A DNA stretch of 64,000 bases from Bacteriovoracia bacterium (lineage in GTDB: Bacteria > Bdellovibrionota > Bacteriovoracia > Bacteriovoracales > Bacteriovoracaceae): NCBI GenBank assembly GCA_030431635.1, contig JAUIIL010000004.1, positions 353,829 through 417,828 on the forward strand, in the 5' to 3' direction. The notes below the pieces were generated by a model. It worked only from the letters and a program-made list of their open reading frames with translations. It was not told where the DNA came from and did no database searches. Both the position numbers and the translations under genes were made by a program. Positions 8,648 through 18,544 of this stretch are shown one piece after another (position 1 is the first letter of the stretch; each line of letters begins with the position of its first letter).

Positions 8648-8696
8648 ATTGCTTTACAGCATACTAGCTTTTCGTTAGATTCCTTCTGAGGGACCT

Positions 8697-9086
8697 ATGC
8701 ACAAAAAAACTTCCAAATTGATTCTTTGTTCTTTGTTTTTTCTTATCCCCTGCATTACAAAAGCCGTTACAGTAGAACCTTATGAGTTAAGACTTAAATC
8801 AATGCTTCAAGATATTGTGGTCTTTTTTAGTCAGAGTAAAAAAATAAATATTGAAATGGTTCCTTCTGAAGAGGCCCTTGAGTATAAAGTTTTTTATCAA
8901 GCTGAAGATCATGCTGAACTGCATTTTTTGAGTGGGCTAAGACTGCGCTCAATCCGATCTCTTTTTAATGAACTCTCTATCTCTGCTCAAAAAACAAATG
9001 CTCAGGCCCAGAAAAAGAAGTTTGATTATTACAAAAGAAAAGTTCACATTATTACTTTTCATAATCTTGGCCTAAGTAAAAAATGA
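8697..9086 (+). CDS. Secreted protein of unknown function
   Basis: 129 residues with a signal peptide (hydrophobic 8-22, cleavage probably after ITKA). The mature part is about 105 residues, basic at the C-terminus, and matches no family I recognise. The ATG follows GAGGGA at good spacing. Its stop overlaps the start of the next gene (ATGA), so the two are translationally coupled and probably work together in the envelope. Confidence 0.55.
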   Translation: MHKKTSKLILCSLFFLIPCITKAVTVEPYELRLKSMLQDIVVFFSQSKKINIEMVPSEEALEYKVFYQAEDHAELHFLSGLRLRSIRSLFNELSISAQKTNAQAQKKKFDYYKRKVHIITFHNLGLSKK

Positions 9087-11065
9087 AGTTTTTTTTGTTT
9101 TTTTTCCTTAGTAGTAGTTTCTGCTTGGCCCAAGAGCTAGAGCTTCTAGAGAGAAATGAAGAAAAGCAAATTGAAGAAATTCTCGTTTTTCAAACGAAGA
9201 GAGAACAGAAAAAATTTGGCAGAGCTTTTAGTAAGTTTATTAAAGGAGCCGCTGCCAGTATTCACGAAAGTATTCTTGGTGGTAGAATTGATGTTTTCTC
9301 AGTTGAAAACCTTGCAACAGGATTGATTCTTCATAGTGGTGTCTTAAGGCCTTCGGCCATCCACCATGATGTCGATAAGGTTTATAGTTTATTTTCAGCA
9401 CACCTACCTCCAATAAAGGAAAGAAAACAAGAGCGCCAAGAACAACAACATGCTCTTAGGCATTGGGGGAAGACCAGAATAGGAACTAAGATAACAATTC
9501 CTTTAAGATTTGATTTTGCTCAAGACTCTTCATTTATTTTCTCTTCGCGGACGGAAGCATCAAGGCAGGGGTATAGAGAACTTATCACACCTCTGGGAGA
9601 ATATCTTTATCAAGAAGATAAGCTTGTTGACGCTCTTCTGAGTAAGGCCCAAATAGGCTTTAGGGGAGTGAAGAAAACAAAGATCTCAAACGATCCACTC
9701 AAACTGTGGCAAAGCTATCCTTACGGCAGTGAAGTGGCCAAGGTTCGTGAGTATGTTTTTCTTGAATCCTTATCTGCCGGAGTTCCCTATAAGGGAGTGA
9801 ATGTAGGAGCTAGGGTCTATGCTGCTTATCAGTTTAAAGGGGAAGGACGACTTAAAATTTTAGGAGATCCGCAGAGAAAACTGATGAGTTTAACCATTGC
9901 AAGGAGAAATCGCTATGCAAAAGGAGTTCAGTTTGAGTCTGGACTGTCTTATAAAATTTTTAAACTGGGATTTATTCAAGGAAGGCTCAATATAAAACTC
10001 GTGAGTAAATCTAGTGAAAAGGCCAGGGGAGATGAATTAGTTCATGAGTATGTTTATGATATCGATTATCCGATGGCCCAAGAGGCCCTCAAAGAAGCTT
10101 TGAAAGGGAATATGCAAAAAACCCAATCAATGAGTGTCGATAGAGGTGGGGAAGAAAATTATCAAGGTGTTTTAACGATAAGAAACATAAGTAGTCACTT
10201 TCAGGAAAAACTTAGAAGAACAAGACTTGGTCCAAGTATTAACGAGAATTATCTTAAAGTCATGGAGGGAACGAAAAAGAGAAAGAAGATTTTTAGAACC
10301 AATCTTTTTGATGAGAAAGTTATCATTGATAAAAGAAAGACAACAACAGAGACGGATGAATATTTAAATCAAAGGAGTACGGACTCCTATGAATATCAAA
10401 TGAGAAAGCACCGAACAGGGTTTTGGCGCTTTTGGAGGAAGTACTCAAAAATCATCAAGTCTTCATCAGTCATTGAAAAATCTCCCACAGTTAAACTGAA
10501 TCAAGGTAGAGAAATCGCAGAGAATCTTTTAATAAAATATCAATTAGATCTTAAAGTGAGAAACTCGACAAAAAGGCTAAGAGAAAAAGAGTATACTCCA
10601 ATTCAAAGGATACTCTCATTAATTCAGAGTCTTGACTCAGATCCTGATGCCTCTTTTGCACAGTTATGTGAGAGTGAAGAATTAAGAGTCGAACTCAAGG
10701 GAGAGATTGAGCAAAAGGCCCTTGACTATGTTTTGGAGCTTGATGATGAGACTCTCTTAGAAAAACTCTCTTTAATGATAGGAGAGAGCAAAGATAACAA
10801 AGTAGTGAAAAAGTTTGAAAAAAGATTTCTCCCTCACATTCGTTTATTAAGAAAAACCCGTGATAAGTATGAAATAGCTGAAGGATTTAAGAATATTTTT
10901 AAGGCCTATAAAAGTGATATTCTCCCTTATGAATTTATTTTGTTTCTTAATAAGGTTAATGACTCTCAATTAAAACTCACTGTTCCTTTTCATGATATTT
11001 TAACTTCTGTTTATGTTTTAGGTGATAGTTGTGAAATTAAATGGAATATTATTGATTCTCTTTAA
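9083..11065 (+). CDS. Large secreted protein of unknown function
   Basis: 660 residues with a signal peptide (residues 1-16, FCLA followed by Gln-Glu). No known domain recognised. Residues about 150-330 have alternating hydrophobic stretches that could be beta strands, while the C-terminal 150 residues are rich in Lys, Glu and Leu and look helical. Co-translated with the small secreted protein upstream by an ATGA overlap. It ends one base before the convergent sbcC stop, with no room for a separate terminator. Confidence 0.55.
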   Translation: MKFFLFFFLSSSFCLAQELELLERNEEKQIEEILVFQTKREQKKFGRAFSKFIKGAAASIHESILGGRIDVFSVENLATGLILHSGVLRPSAIHHDVDKVYSLFSAHLPPIKERKQERQEQQHALRHWGKTRIGTKITIPLRFDFAQDSSFIFSSRTEASRQGYRELITPLGEYLYQEDKLVDALLSKAQIGFRGVKKTKISNDPLKLWQSYPYGSEVAKVREYVFLESLSAGVPYKGVNVGARVYAAYQFKGEGRLKILGDPQRKLMSLTIARRNRYAKGVQFESGLSYKIFKLGFIQGRLNIKLVSKSSEKARGDELVHEYVYDIDYPMAQEALKEALKGNMQKTQSMSVDRGGEENYQGVLTIRNISSHFQEKLRRTRLGPSINENYLKVMEGTKKRKKIFRTNLFDEKVIIDKRKTTTETDEYLNQRSTDSYEYQMRKHRTGFWRFWRKYSKIIKSSSVIEKSPTVKLNQGREIAENLLIKYQLDLKVRNSTKRLREKEYTPIQRILSLIQSLDSDPDASFAQLCESEELRVELKGEIEQKALDYVLELDDETLLEKLSLMIGESKDNKVVKKFEKRFLPHIRLLRKTRDKYEIAEGFKNIFKAYKSDILPYEFILFLNKVNDSQLKLTVPFHDILTSVYVLGDSCEIKWNIIDSL

Positions 11066-14000
11066 CTAATGATAGATCATCTGTATATCTGAATGCCCCC
11101 AACCATTTTTTCTGAGAGTAATGTTAACAGGAAGGCGTTGGGTGAGATGCTCAAGATGGGAGATAATTCCAATTTGTTTTCCTCGGTTTCTCATTGAGTT
11201 TAAAACTTCAATAACATCTTCAAGGGAGTCTTTATCAAGAGTAGCGAAACCTTCATCAATAAAAAATGAATCGATATCTGTTTGTCCTTTTGTGAGTTCA
11301 GAAAGAGCGAGGGCCATGGCCAAAGAAACCATAAATGTTTCTCCTCCAGAGAGAGTTGAAATTTTTCTCTCTGAAGATGACTTCAATTTATCTTGTACAT
11401 AAAACTCAGGAATCTGAGAGCGTTTTTTAAGTTGAACGAGTTTGTAGCGACCGTCACAAAGTGAATCGAGCTCAATATTAGTTTGCTCTATAAGAGATTG
11501 CTCGATATGGGAGAGAACAAAGTTTCTAAATTCATCTTTTCCGATAAGTTGGTAGAGGTTATCAAGCTCTTGCTTTCTTTTTAAAAAATTATTTTTCTCT
11601 GACAGCTTCTCCTTAATCATCTTTTCTACTTTTTTATGACGGGAAAGAGTTGTTTCAAGTTCAATCAGACGAGCAAAAAAATTCGAGATAGACTCAAATA
11701 GGTCTTTAAGATCAGTTTGGGCCTGTTGATAGTAGAGTTCAAGTAGGGTCCCATCGTCTTCAAAGAAACTTTGTTCATGAAAGGGTTTGAGAACTCTTGT
11801 TATCAACTCTTGCGAAAGATAAGAAATCTCAGAAGCCAAAGATCTTACTTGTACAGCAGCATTCTTGATTTTTTCTATTGTGAGGTGTCTGGAAGTTTGG
11901 ATTTGGGTGATTTGTTCTTTTTGTTGATAAATCTTGGTCTCAAGTTCTTTGACTAAAACTTCATATGAGTTAAGTTTTTGGTTAAAAAGATTAACTTTTT
12001 TGGCCTCCCCATCAATTTTTTGATGGGCCTGATCAAGAAGAAATTCAGGGTCTTGGTTGCCAATTTGTTTAATAAGTTTTTGATGAATTTCTTCACTCGT
12101 TATTTTGATCTCTGCACTTTCTTGTTTTATTTGTCTAATACTCTCATAAAGGTCTTTGTTTTTTTGTCCTAAAGCAAGTGTACTTACTTCGAGGTTCTCA
12201 ATACTTGAAAGAAGCTCTTGGTAGTGGATCTGCTTATCAAATTGCTCGTCAAGAAAATCGGGAATGTCCTCAGAGAGTAAACAAAAACCTATCTCAAAAA
12301 AAATCTCAAGTCTCATATCAGTAAGAATTTGTTTAGTATTTTTAAGAAGTTGTTCTGATTCTTTGAGTCTTTCTTTCTCTTGTTTGAGTTCATTGGAGAT
12401 TTCTGTTTTTTGTTCAAGGAATTGTTTAGATTGAGAACTTAGTAGAACAATTTTTTCGAGGGCCTGTTCTTTAATCTTAAGTTGAGTTTGGTTTTTAAGA
12501 AAATCTTGTTGAAGCTTATTTTTAAATTCACTAAGAATTTTTCTCGCGCTATCCTGACCTAAATCCAATTGGATGAATTCACTAATAAGAAGATTTATCT
12601 TCTCTTTATTAGTGTGGGCCCGTAGACCTAGAGCTCTGATGTTTTTCTCTCTTTGTTCAATTTGTGTTTTTACTTTTATAACTTCTTCTTTTAGCTGAAG
12701 AAAGTTTTCTTCAATCAAATGTGCGTTTTCTTCCCTTGAAGGTGGGTGTGGAAGAGTATGAACAGGACTTAAACAAACAGGGCATTGGTGTGTCTCTTTA
12801 ATCTCATCAAGACAAGTTGAAATGGCCAGTTGGAGTTGAGTTTTTTTCTGTTGTAACTCGATAGATTCAAGTTTAAGTTCCAAGTTTTTATGCCGAGATA
12901 AATCGAGTGTAAGCTGGGTCTTTTCTAATTCAAGCTCTTTCTCATGGCCCTTTTGTTCTTCTTCGAGAGCTTTGAGGTTTTGCTCTTTTATTTCAAATTG
13001 TGCAAAACTTTTTTGAAAAGCATCACTTTCTCTCTTAAGTTTCTCAAGAGAAACTCTTAGGCCTTTTTCATTTTCCTCTTTAAGTTTATCTAAGATTAGC
13101 TGGTTTTCTTGTTCAGCTTGGTAAATTCTTTGCCCTAAAGAGCTGTATTCATTTTGTTTTTTTTCAATAAAATTATGTTGTATTTTTATTGATTGCTCTA
13201 GGTTTTGTTTCTGGGCCTGGAAATGAGAAAATCTTTTCTTTTTTGATTTTAACTGCACCGTTTTCTCTTCAGAACAGTTGAGGAAAAGGTAGCTTTGTTT
13301 CGTTTTTTCAAGTTTTATTCTTTGAGTTTGCTTCCTCTCTTCGATTTCATTAATCTCGTGAGAAGTTTTTTCTCTACTTTCGTACAGAGCTTTAATTTTC
13401 TTCTCATTGTTTTGAAGATTTTTTTCAAAATCTTCAATTTGCTTCTTCCATACTAAGCATTTTTGATAAATAGGTCGGTTTTTATCAAACTCATCTTTTT
13501 GTTTTTGGAAATTTTCTTTTAAAATATGAAACTGTGCTTTTTGGGCATTGAGGTGATCAACTTCTTTTTTGAGTTCTTCTTCAAAAGAGATGAGTCTTTT
13601 CGCAGTTATTTTTTCTTTTTGGTATTGGTCGTTTAAATCAAACAGAGATCTTTGATAGTCTCTTAAAAGTATTTCTATTTTTTGAGAGATTTCTTTTTGT
13701 TTATGCTTCTGGGCCCATTCTTCTTTGATAGAATCAATATCTTCTTCACCAGAGAGCTCTAGGGCCTCAATTTGAGCTTGATTTTCATTTAAAGAAGCCT
13801 GGGTCATATTCAACTGTGCTCTGAGGTTTTGGCCGAGTCTTTCTAAGTATTGGCCTTGGTAGAGCTTTTCTAAAATATCTTTGCGTTCTCTAAAACTACT
13901 TGTGAGGAAGCGGGAGAACTCACCCTGGTTAAGAATGACTGTTTTACAGAACTGATCAAAACTCAGATGCAGGATATCTTCTGTTGTTTTTTCAGTTGCT

Positions 14001-14365
14001 TCAAACTCATTTTCCTTCTTAATAAATAACGTTCTCCCAATTTTAGGAACTTTAAGAACTTCTCCGTTATTTTTTAAAACTCTGGCTTCCCACTTGGCCA
14101 TGTAGTCAATACCTTGAAAATGAAAGCACATTTCAACATAAGCTTCCTTTTCTCCTAGAGTCACCATATCAGTTTGAGTAATAGATTTTTTATAATGAGA
14201 GCCATAAAGAGCAAGAGAAATACAATTAAGAATTGTCGACTTACCAGAACCGGTGGGGCCGGTGATAGCAAAAAGATTAAGATCTGAGCTGAATTGATCA
14301 AAGTCAATAACATGCTTGCCTTTTAGGGATGCGATATTTTTGATGACTAAGCGGGAGATTTTCAT
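11066..14365 (-). CDS. sbcC: Exonuclease SbcC (SMC-like ATPase)
   Basis: 1099 residues. With SbcD it forms the Rad50/Mre11-type nuclease that opens DNA hairpins and processes blocked ends. Seen: Walker A GPTGSGKST at 36-44, long coiled coils rich in Gln, Glu and Lys on both sides of a zinc-hook CPVC near residue 527, and a C-terminal ABC signature LSGGE with a Walker B FIDEGFATLD. The ATG overlaps the stop of sbcD by four bases, the usual sbcD-sbcC order. Confidence 0.95.
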   Translation of the reverse strand: MKISRLVIKNIASLKGKHVIDFDQFSSDLNLFAITGPTGSGKSTILNCISLALYGSHYKKSITQTDMVTLGEKEAYVEMCFHFQGIDYMAKWEARVLKNNGEVLKVPKIGRTLFIKKENEFEATEKTTEDILHLSFDQFCKTVILNQGEFSRFLTSSFRERKDILEKLYQGQYLERLGQNLRAQLNMTQASLNENQAQIEALELSGEEDIDSIKEEWAQKHKQKEISQKIEILLRDYQRSLFDLNDQYQKEKITAKRLISFEEELKKEVDHLNAQKAQFHILKENFQKQKDEFDKNRPIYQKCLVWKKQIEDFEKNLQNNEKKIKALYESREKTSHEINEIEERKQTQRIKLEKTKQSYLFLNCSEEKTVQLKSKKKRFSHFQAQKQNLEQSIKIQHNFIEKKQNEYSSLGQRIYQAEQENQLILDKLKEENEKGLRVSLEKLKRESDAFQKSFAQFEIKEQNLKALEEEQKGHEKELELEKTQLTLDLSRHKNLELKLESIELQQKKTQLQLAISTCLDEIKETHQCPVCLSPVHTLPHPPSREENAHLIEENFLQLKEEVIKVKTQIEQREKNIRALGLRAHTNKEKINLLISEFIQLDLGQDSARKILSEFKNKLQQDFLKNQTQLKIKEQALEKIVLLSSQSKQFLEQKTEISNELKQEKERLKESEQLLKNTKQILTDMRLEIFFEIGFCLLSEDIPDFLDEQFDKQIHYQELLSSIENLEVSTLALGQKNKDLYESIRQIKQESAEIKITSEEIHQKLIKQIGNQDPEFLLDQAHQKIDGEAKKVNLFNQKLNSYEVLVKELETKIYQQKEQITQIQTSRHLTIEKIKNAAVQVRSLASEISYLSQELITRVLKPFHEQSFFEDDGTLLELYYQQAQTDLKDLFESISNFFARLIELETTLSRHKKVEKMIKEKLSEKNNFLKRKQELDNLYQLIGKDEFRNFVLSHIEQSLIEQTNIELDSLCDGRYKLVQLKKRSQIPEFYVQDKLKSSSERKISTLSGGETFMVSLAMALALSELTKGQTDIDSFFIDEGFATLDKDSLEDVIEVLNSMRNRGKQIGIISHLEHLTQRLPVNITLRKNGWGHSDIQMIYH

Positions 14366-15561
14366 GGACTCTCCTGCTCAAGTGTCATTTCCATTAACCA
14401 GTTAAAGTCTTTCTTTAACTGAAAGGGCATAGGTGAGTCAGGAAACTTTTGTTCAAAGTAGTAATCAAAGAGCTCGTGAGGATCAAGGCCCATGACTTCA
14501 CTGCGATCTTTTTGCTCTGATTTTAGTTCGCTTTTGGTGAGGGCCATAAAACTTAAAAGTTCAATATTGCTTTCTTTCAATCTTTCTTTAATTAGATCAA
14601 TTAGCCCACTTTCAGGCTCTTCGATTTCAACAATGATTTCAAGCAAAGTACTCATTTTAGATTGTGCTGCTTTCTCAATGGCCCTCTCAATTTCATCAAA
14701 GAGTTTTTTCCTTGTTGTTCTTAATTGGACAACAGGAGAGAAAACAGGAATAGGAAGAAACTCTTGTGAAAGAGCAGCTTCTTTTTGTGTTTTGATAATT
14801 GAGACATATTTTTGAGCACTCTCCCCGAAGCGCATGGGAATAGGAGAGCCTGGATAGATAACATAGGGGTGGTGGTGCAGGGTCTGAGTCTTGTGAATGT
14901 GTCCAAGGGCCACATAATCATAGAAGTCTTGATAAAGATCTCTAGAAAATGAATCAAGCCCAGAAAGGCTCACAACTTGTTCAGAACCGGCTGATTCATA
15001 ATGACCAAAGAGATGATGGGCCATTAAAATTTTTGTTTGGGCCAGTTGGTATTCTTTATCTTGAGTCATTGCAAAGAAGTTTTTAAAAAATGAACTCATC
15101 TCATCAACTTGCATGCTTGTTGAAGCTGTATGCTTAAAAATTTCATACTGTCTAAAATAGGGAAGCATAGTAATAAGAACTTCTTCTCCTGCGATAGAGA
15201 AAACCTGATGATGCTCTTTGAGATTATCTTGAATTTTTCCTACGACGTGAATCTGCTGTTTTCTCAGTAGTTCTTTGGGAGCTTCTAAAAAATGCCCTGA
15301 ATCATGGTTCCCAGCAATAATAAAAATTTGGCAATGAGAGTTTTGAGTCACTTGATTTAAAAAATCAAAATATAGGCTTAAGGCTTCGTGAGTGGGAGTT
15401 GGGGTATCAAAAATATCTCCACTAACTAAAAGGGCATCGATTTTATGCTCTAGAATGCTTTCTTGGAGCCAAGATAGAAACTTTCTCTGTTCGTAAATTC
15501 TTTCATACCTGAAAAGCTTCTTTCCTAGATGCCAGTCAGCTGTGTGCATGAACTTGACCAT
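14362..15561 (-). CDS. sbcD: Exonuclease SbcD (Mre11-type nuclease)
   Basis: 399 residues, typical length. Metallophosphoesterase motifs are present in order: HTADWHLG (6-13), VSGDIFD, IAGNHDSG, and GHIHKTQ, which bind the two metal ions. A C-terminal domain of about 120 residues follows, expected to contact SbcC. It is immediately upstream of and overlaps sbcC, and 20 bases downstream of ricT, so all three may share a transcript. Confidence 0.95.
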   Translation of the reverse strand: MVKFMHTADWHLGKKLFRYERIYEQRKFLSWLQESILEHKIDALLVSGDIFDTPTPTHEALSLYFDFLNQVTQNSHCQIFIIAGNHDSGHFLEAPKELLRKQQIHVVGKIQDNLKEHHQVFSIAGEEVLITMLPYFRQYEIFKHTASTSMQVDEMSSFFKNFFAMTQDKEYQLAQTKILMAHHLFGHYESAGSEQVVSLSGLDSFSRDLYQDFYDYVALGHIHKTQTLHHHPYVIYPGSPIPMRFGESAQKYVSIIKTQKEAALSQEFLPIPVFSPVVQLRTTRKKLFDEIERAIEKAAQSKMSTLLEIIVEIEEPESGLIDLIKERLKESNIELLSFMALTKSELKSEQKDRSEVMGLDPHELFDYYFEQKFPDSPMPFQLKKDFNWLMEMTLEQESP

Positions 15562-15581
15562 AGTGTGTGTCGGTCCTTATT

Positions 15582-16961
15582 TTATTTTTTTGTATTCTCT
15601 CGTCTTTTATTCCTATGTGAGTGATTTCTTCTGCGTTTATTCTTGTGTTTATAATTTTGATTTTGCTCGTTACTTTGTGGACGTTCCTCATTTTGAGGTG
15701 GAGCTTCTGTGGCCTGAGCGTTTTCAGCTTGAATAGGAGTCTCGGAAAAAGTCTGCTCTGATTGAGTATAGTCTGTATCTAGATAACTTTTTTGTTTTTG
15801 AAGTTTCTCTTGAGCTCTTCTTTTCTCTTCCTTCATTTTGAGTTCTTTTTGCTCTTTGTAGGCCTTGTATTCTTCTGGTTCGATAAAAGTTTCAACTCCA
15901 AAGAGATCTTCAAAAATATTTTGAGCAGTGACCAGTCCTTGTTCCTTAATACTCTCTATTTCTTGTTCGAACTCACGGCTTTTAAGAGTTTGTTCTTCAT
16001 TAAGTCCAATGACAGTTGAAGTTTCATTGGAGATATGCTCAAAATGGCGAGGGAACTGATAAGACTCAGGCGCATAGTCTTTGAACTCGCTAACTGCGTA
16101 GCGCTTAATAATTCCTCTGTCTGTGAGAATATCAAACTGTTCGCTAAGAATATGGAGTCTTTCAACTTTACCCATATCTCCATTCTTACAAAGAATAAAC
16201 GCCCCTTCTTTTGGGAGCATTGAGCGTTTATTTTCGTAAACTTCATCTTCATATTGAAGGCAGCATTTAAGTTGGCCACAGACCCCATTGAGTTTCCCAT
16301 AGGTAAGGGTAAGGTTTTGGTTTTTGGCCATTTTAATATTTACACTTCCATATTTACTTAAAAAGGAAGAGCAACATAACTGTCTTCCACATGGCCCAAT
16401 TCCACCAACTGCTGCGGCCCTATCTCGAACAGAGATTTGTCTTAGTTCAATTCTGAGTTTTAAAGAGCTCACTAGATCTTTGACGAGTCCCCTGAAGTCC
16501 ACTCGTGCAGGTGCGGTGAAGTAGAAAACAACTTTTTTCCCAAATTGGGTAAATTCAACGTGGGTAAGGTTCATATCAAGGTTATGTTTAGTGATAAGAT
16601 CTTTGCATAGATTTTCGTACTCTTTTTCTTTGCGGTAAGACTCAACTTGTTTATCTAAATCCTCATCTGTTGCGATCTTGTTGATGCTTTTAATGGGAAG
16701 CATGGATTTTTGAAAACTCATCTCATAAGGAAAAGAGTTCACGTACCCTACAGTGAGGCCTCTATCACTCATGGCCACAACTTTCTGCCCATAACTCAGT
16801 TCACGCTTTCCAATGTGAAAAGAAAGTGACTTTGCATGTCCCGGAAAACGTACCCTGACAAAGCGCAAAATATCACCTTCGTTGTACTTTGAGTCCTGTT
16901 CTTGAACCGGTGGAGCTGGCTCTATTTCGTTAATTGAATTATCTGAAGTCTCATTTGTCAT
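15582..16961 (-). CDS. ricT: PSP1-domain protein, RicT/YaaT family
   Basis: 459 residues. The central PSP1 region (about 25-290) has the family's Cys signature GPCGRQLCCSSFL and the later CGQLKCC, which in Bacillus RicT help bind Fe-S clusters in the Y-complex. The C-terminal third is low-complexity, rich in Glu, Gln, Asn, Lys and Arg, and probably disordered; the tail ends in a run of basic residues that could bind nucleic acid. Upstream genes are holB and tmk, as in many bacteria where yaaT follows holB. Role in this phylum is not known; RNA processing or phosphorelay control is inferred from Bacillus. Confidence 0.85.
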   Translation of the reverse strand: MTNETSDNSINEIEPAPPVQEQDSKYNEGDILRFVRVRFPGHAKSLSFHIGKRELSYGQKVVAMSDRGLTVGYVNSFPYEMSFQKSMLPIKSINKIATDEDLDKQVESYRKEKEYENLCKDLITKHNLDMNLTHVEFTQFGKKVVFYFTAPARVDFRGLVKDLVSSLKLRIELRQISVRDRAAAVGGIGPCGRQLCCSSFLSKYGSVNIKMAKNQNLTLTYGKLNGVCGQLKCCLQYEDEVYENKRSMLPKEGAFILCKNGDMGKVERLHILSEQFDILTDRGIIKRYAVSEFKDYAPESYQFPRHFEHISNETSTVIGLNEEQTLKSREFEQEIESIKEQGLVTAQNIFEDLFGVETFIEPEEYKAYKEQKELKMKEEKRRAQEKLQKQKSYLDTDYTQSEQTFSETPIQAENAQATEAPPQNEERPQSNEQNQNYKHKNKRRRNHSHRNKRRENTKK

Positions 16962-17012
16962 TTTTTGCCTAATTTTCAGTACTTGGATTTACTAAAAAAT
17001 CCGTTAACCCTC

Positions 17013-17042
17013 ATCATATCTAAGACTTTTCATCCTAGTCAA
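17013..17042 (-). promoter_or_regulatory. Promoter of ricT-sbcD-sbcC
   Basis: Read leftward, TTGACT (17037-17042) and TATGAT (17013-17018) are 18 bases apart, close to the sigma-70 consensus, and leave a leader of about 45 bases before the ricT ATG. The site is in the gap between holB and ricT. Confidence 0.5.
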
Positions 17043-17056
17043 TGGACGCTACGCAA

Positions 17057-17800
17057 TTAAAACTGAGGTGGGTATTGGGTGAGAAACTGGTGAATATGAT
17101 AGAGCCTGGTTGCACTTGAGTTGTGAAATTCTTGTGATTGTTTCAGGCGAGAGAGAAGCTTAAGAAGACTCTCAAGGGCCTCGAAACGATCTCCGTAATC
17201 AAGCCCCAGTAGGCATTGAATTAACTGTTCTTGCTTTTGCTCATTATTTTTATAAAGCTCAATGAACTCATGGGTTTTAATTTGAGCTTTCAGTTGTTTT
17301 TGTAAGAGTTCATAGGCTTCACTTTCTCCCTTTGGGCCCTCTGGAGCAAGTCTAATATCCAGACACCTTGATTCAATCGTAGGAAGAAGTTTACAAGAGG
17401 TGGGGTTGAGTAAAAAAATGCTGGAGCACTCCCTTGGCTCCTCTAGGACTTTAAGGAGTTTATTCCAAATAGTTGAAGATATTTTATGGGCATGAGAAAT
17501 CACAATAAACTGATGGCCTAACTGTAGAGGTTTGACTTCTTGCATCTTAAAAACTTCCAGGAAATCTTGAACCTGATATTGAGATTTAGGCTCTTCAAGG
17601 CCAACAAAAAGAATATCAGTGACATTTGACCACTGCTGTTTCAAGGAAGCGCTCTGGGTACAGCTCTTTAAAAGAGAGATCATCCATTGATGAAAGTACT
17701 CAGTGTGCTCTTGCTCATAAGCTCTAGAGTTTTTAATGTGATAAAAATGGGCCAAAGAATTTTCTTGAAACTTTTTAAGAAGAATGGACTCAACTTTCAT
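17057..17800 (-). CDS. holB: DNA polymerase III delta' subunit-like protein
   Basis: 247 residues, shorter than E. coli HolB. The clamp-loader AAA+ signature region is visible: FIVISHAHKISSTIWNKLLKVLEEP (written here in part) matches the family's helix ending NALLKTLEEP, followed by sensor-like SRC. The Walker A lysine region is missing, as is common for delta'. It lies between tmk and ricT, a conserved bacterial order, and overlaps tmk by 11 bases. Confidence 0.85.
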   Translation of the reverse strand: MKVESILLKKFQENSLAHFYHIKNSRAYEQEHTEYFHQWMISLLKSCTQSASLKQQWSNVTDILFVGLEEPKSQYQVQDFLEVFKMQEVKPLQLGHQFIVISHAHKISSTIWNKLLKVLEEPRECSSIFLLNPTSCKLLPTIESRCLDIRLAPEGPKGESEAYELLQKQLKAQIKTHEFIELYKNNEQKQEQLIQCLLGLDYGDRFEALESLLKLLSRLKQSQEFHNSSATRLYHIHQFLTQYPPQF

Positions 17801-18446
17801 TGCGCTTGCTCCAAACCTTCAGCATCTGTTGACTGACTTCTTCAATAGATTGACTGGCATCTATTTTTCTTATTCGGTGAGAGTTTTCTTGGGCCAGTTT
17901 ATCGTAACCAGCAATGAGTTTTAGGTAGAATTCTTTCTTTTTTGATTCAAAATAATCTTTTTCAGATCCTCTGATTTCTTGTCTTTGAACTGAAGTTTGG
18001 TAATCAATATGCATAAAAAAAGTGAGTTCTGGTAAATAGTGAAGAGGATCATTTCGATGAAGTTCAATAACTCTATCGACACTAAGCCCACCTGCGTATC
18101 CTTGGTAAACAATTGAGCTATCAAGATACCTATCGACAATAACAATGAGTTGCGGGTCCTCTAGAGCGGGGAGGAGTTTTTCGCTCATCATTTGCGCTCT
18201 GGAAGCAGCAAAAATATGAGCCTGGGCTTCTGCGTTAATCTCATGCTGGGAGCTTAGCATGGCCTCTCTTAGTTTATCACCCAAGAGAGTGCTACCAGGT
18301 TCTCTTAAAAGAAGAGTTTTGTGCCCTTGGGAGTGTAAATAATCCTGGAATAGAGTAATCTGAGTACTTTTGCCGCATCCCTCAATTCCTTCAAAGGTTA
18401 CAAAGTTCTTGAGGGTTTTAAAATTTTTAAAAAGAGGTGAGTTCAT
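17790..18446 (-). CDS. tmk: Thymidylate kinase
   Basis: About 218 residues, usual length. It phosphorylates dTMP to dTDP in the cytoplasm. P-loop FEGIEGCGKSTQ near residue 20, a DR(Y/F) motif (VDRYLDSS) and a lid region are seen. The N-terminus carries about 14 residues ahead of the usual start of the fold. A GTG three bases upstream (18449) is an alternative start. Overlaps holB, with which it is normally co-transcribed. Together with thyA at 52 kb it covers dTTP synthesis. Confidence 0.93.
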   Translation of the reverse strand: MNSPLFKNFKTLKNFVTFEGIEGCGKSTQITLFQDYLHSQGHKTLLLREPGSTLLGDKLREAMLSSQHEINAEAQAHIFAASRAQMMSEKLLPALEDPQLIVIVDRYLDSSIVYQGYAGGLSVDRVIELHRNDPLHYLPELTFFMHIDYQTSVQRQEIRGSEKDYFESKKKEFYLKLIAGYDKLAQENSHRIRKIDASQSIEEVSQQMLKVWSKRNES

Positions 18447-18486
18447 CACTCTCTTTTATCATGCTGGTGTAAAAAGTTCAAAAGCT

Positions 18487-18516
18487 TTGACGCTTTCTGC
18501 GAGCGACAGGTATAAG
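18487..18516 (+). promoter_or_regulatory. Promoter of the secreted gene at 18545
   Basis: TTGACG (18487-18492) and TATAAG (18511-18516) with an 18-base spacer, ending 28 bases before the ATG; a GGAG ribosome binding site follows. Good sigma-70 match. Confidence 0.5.
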
Positions 18517-18544
18517 TCTCCGAAAAGCCTATGGAGTTTGTGAG

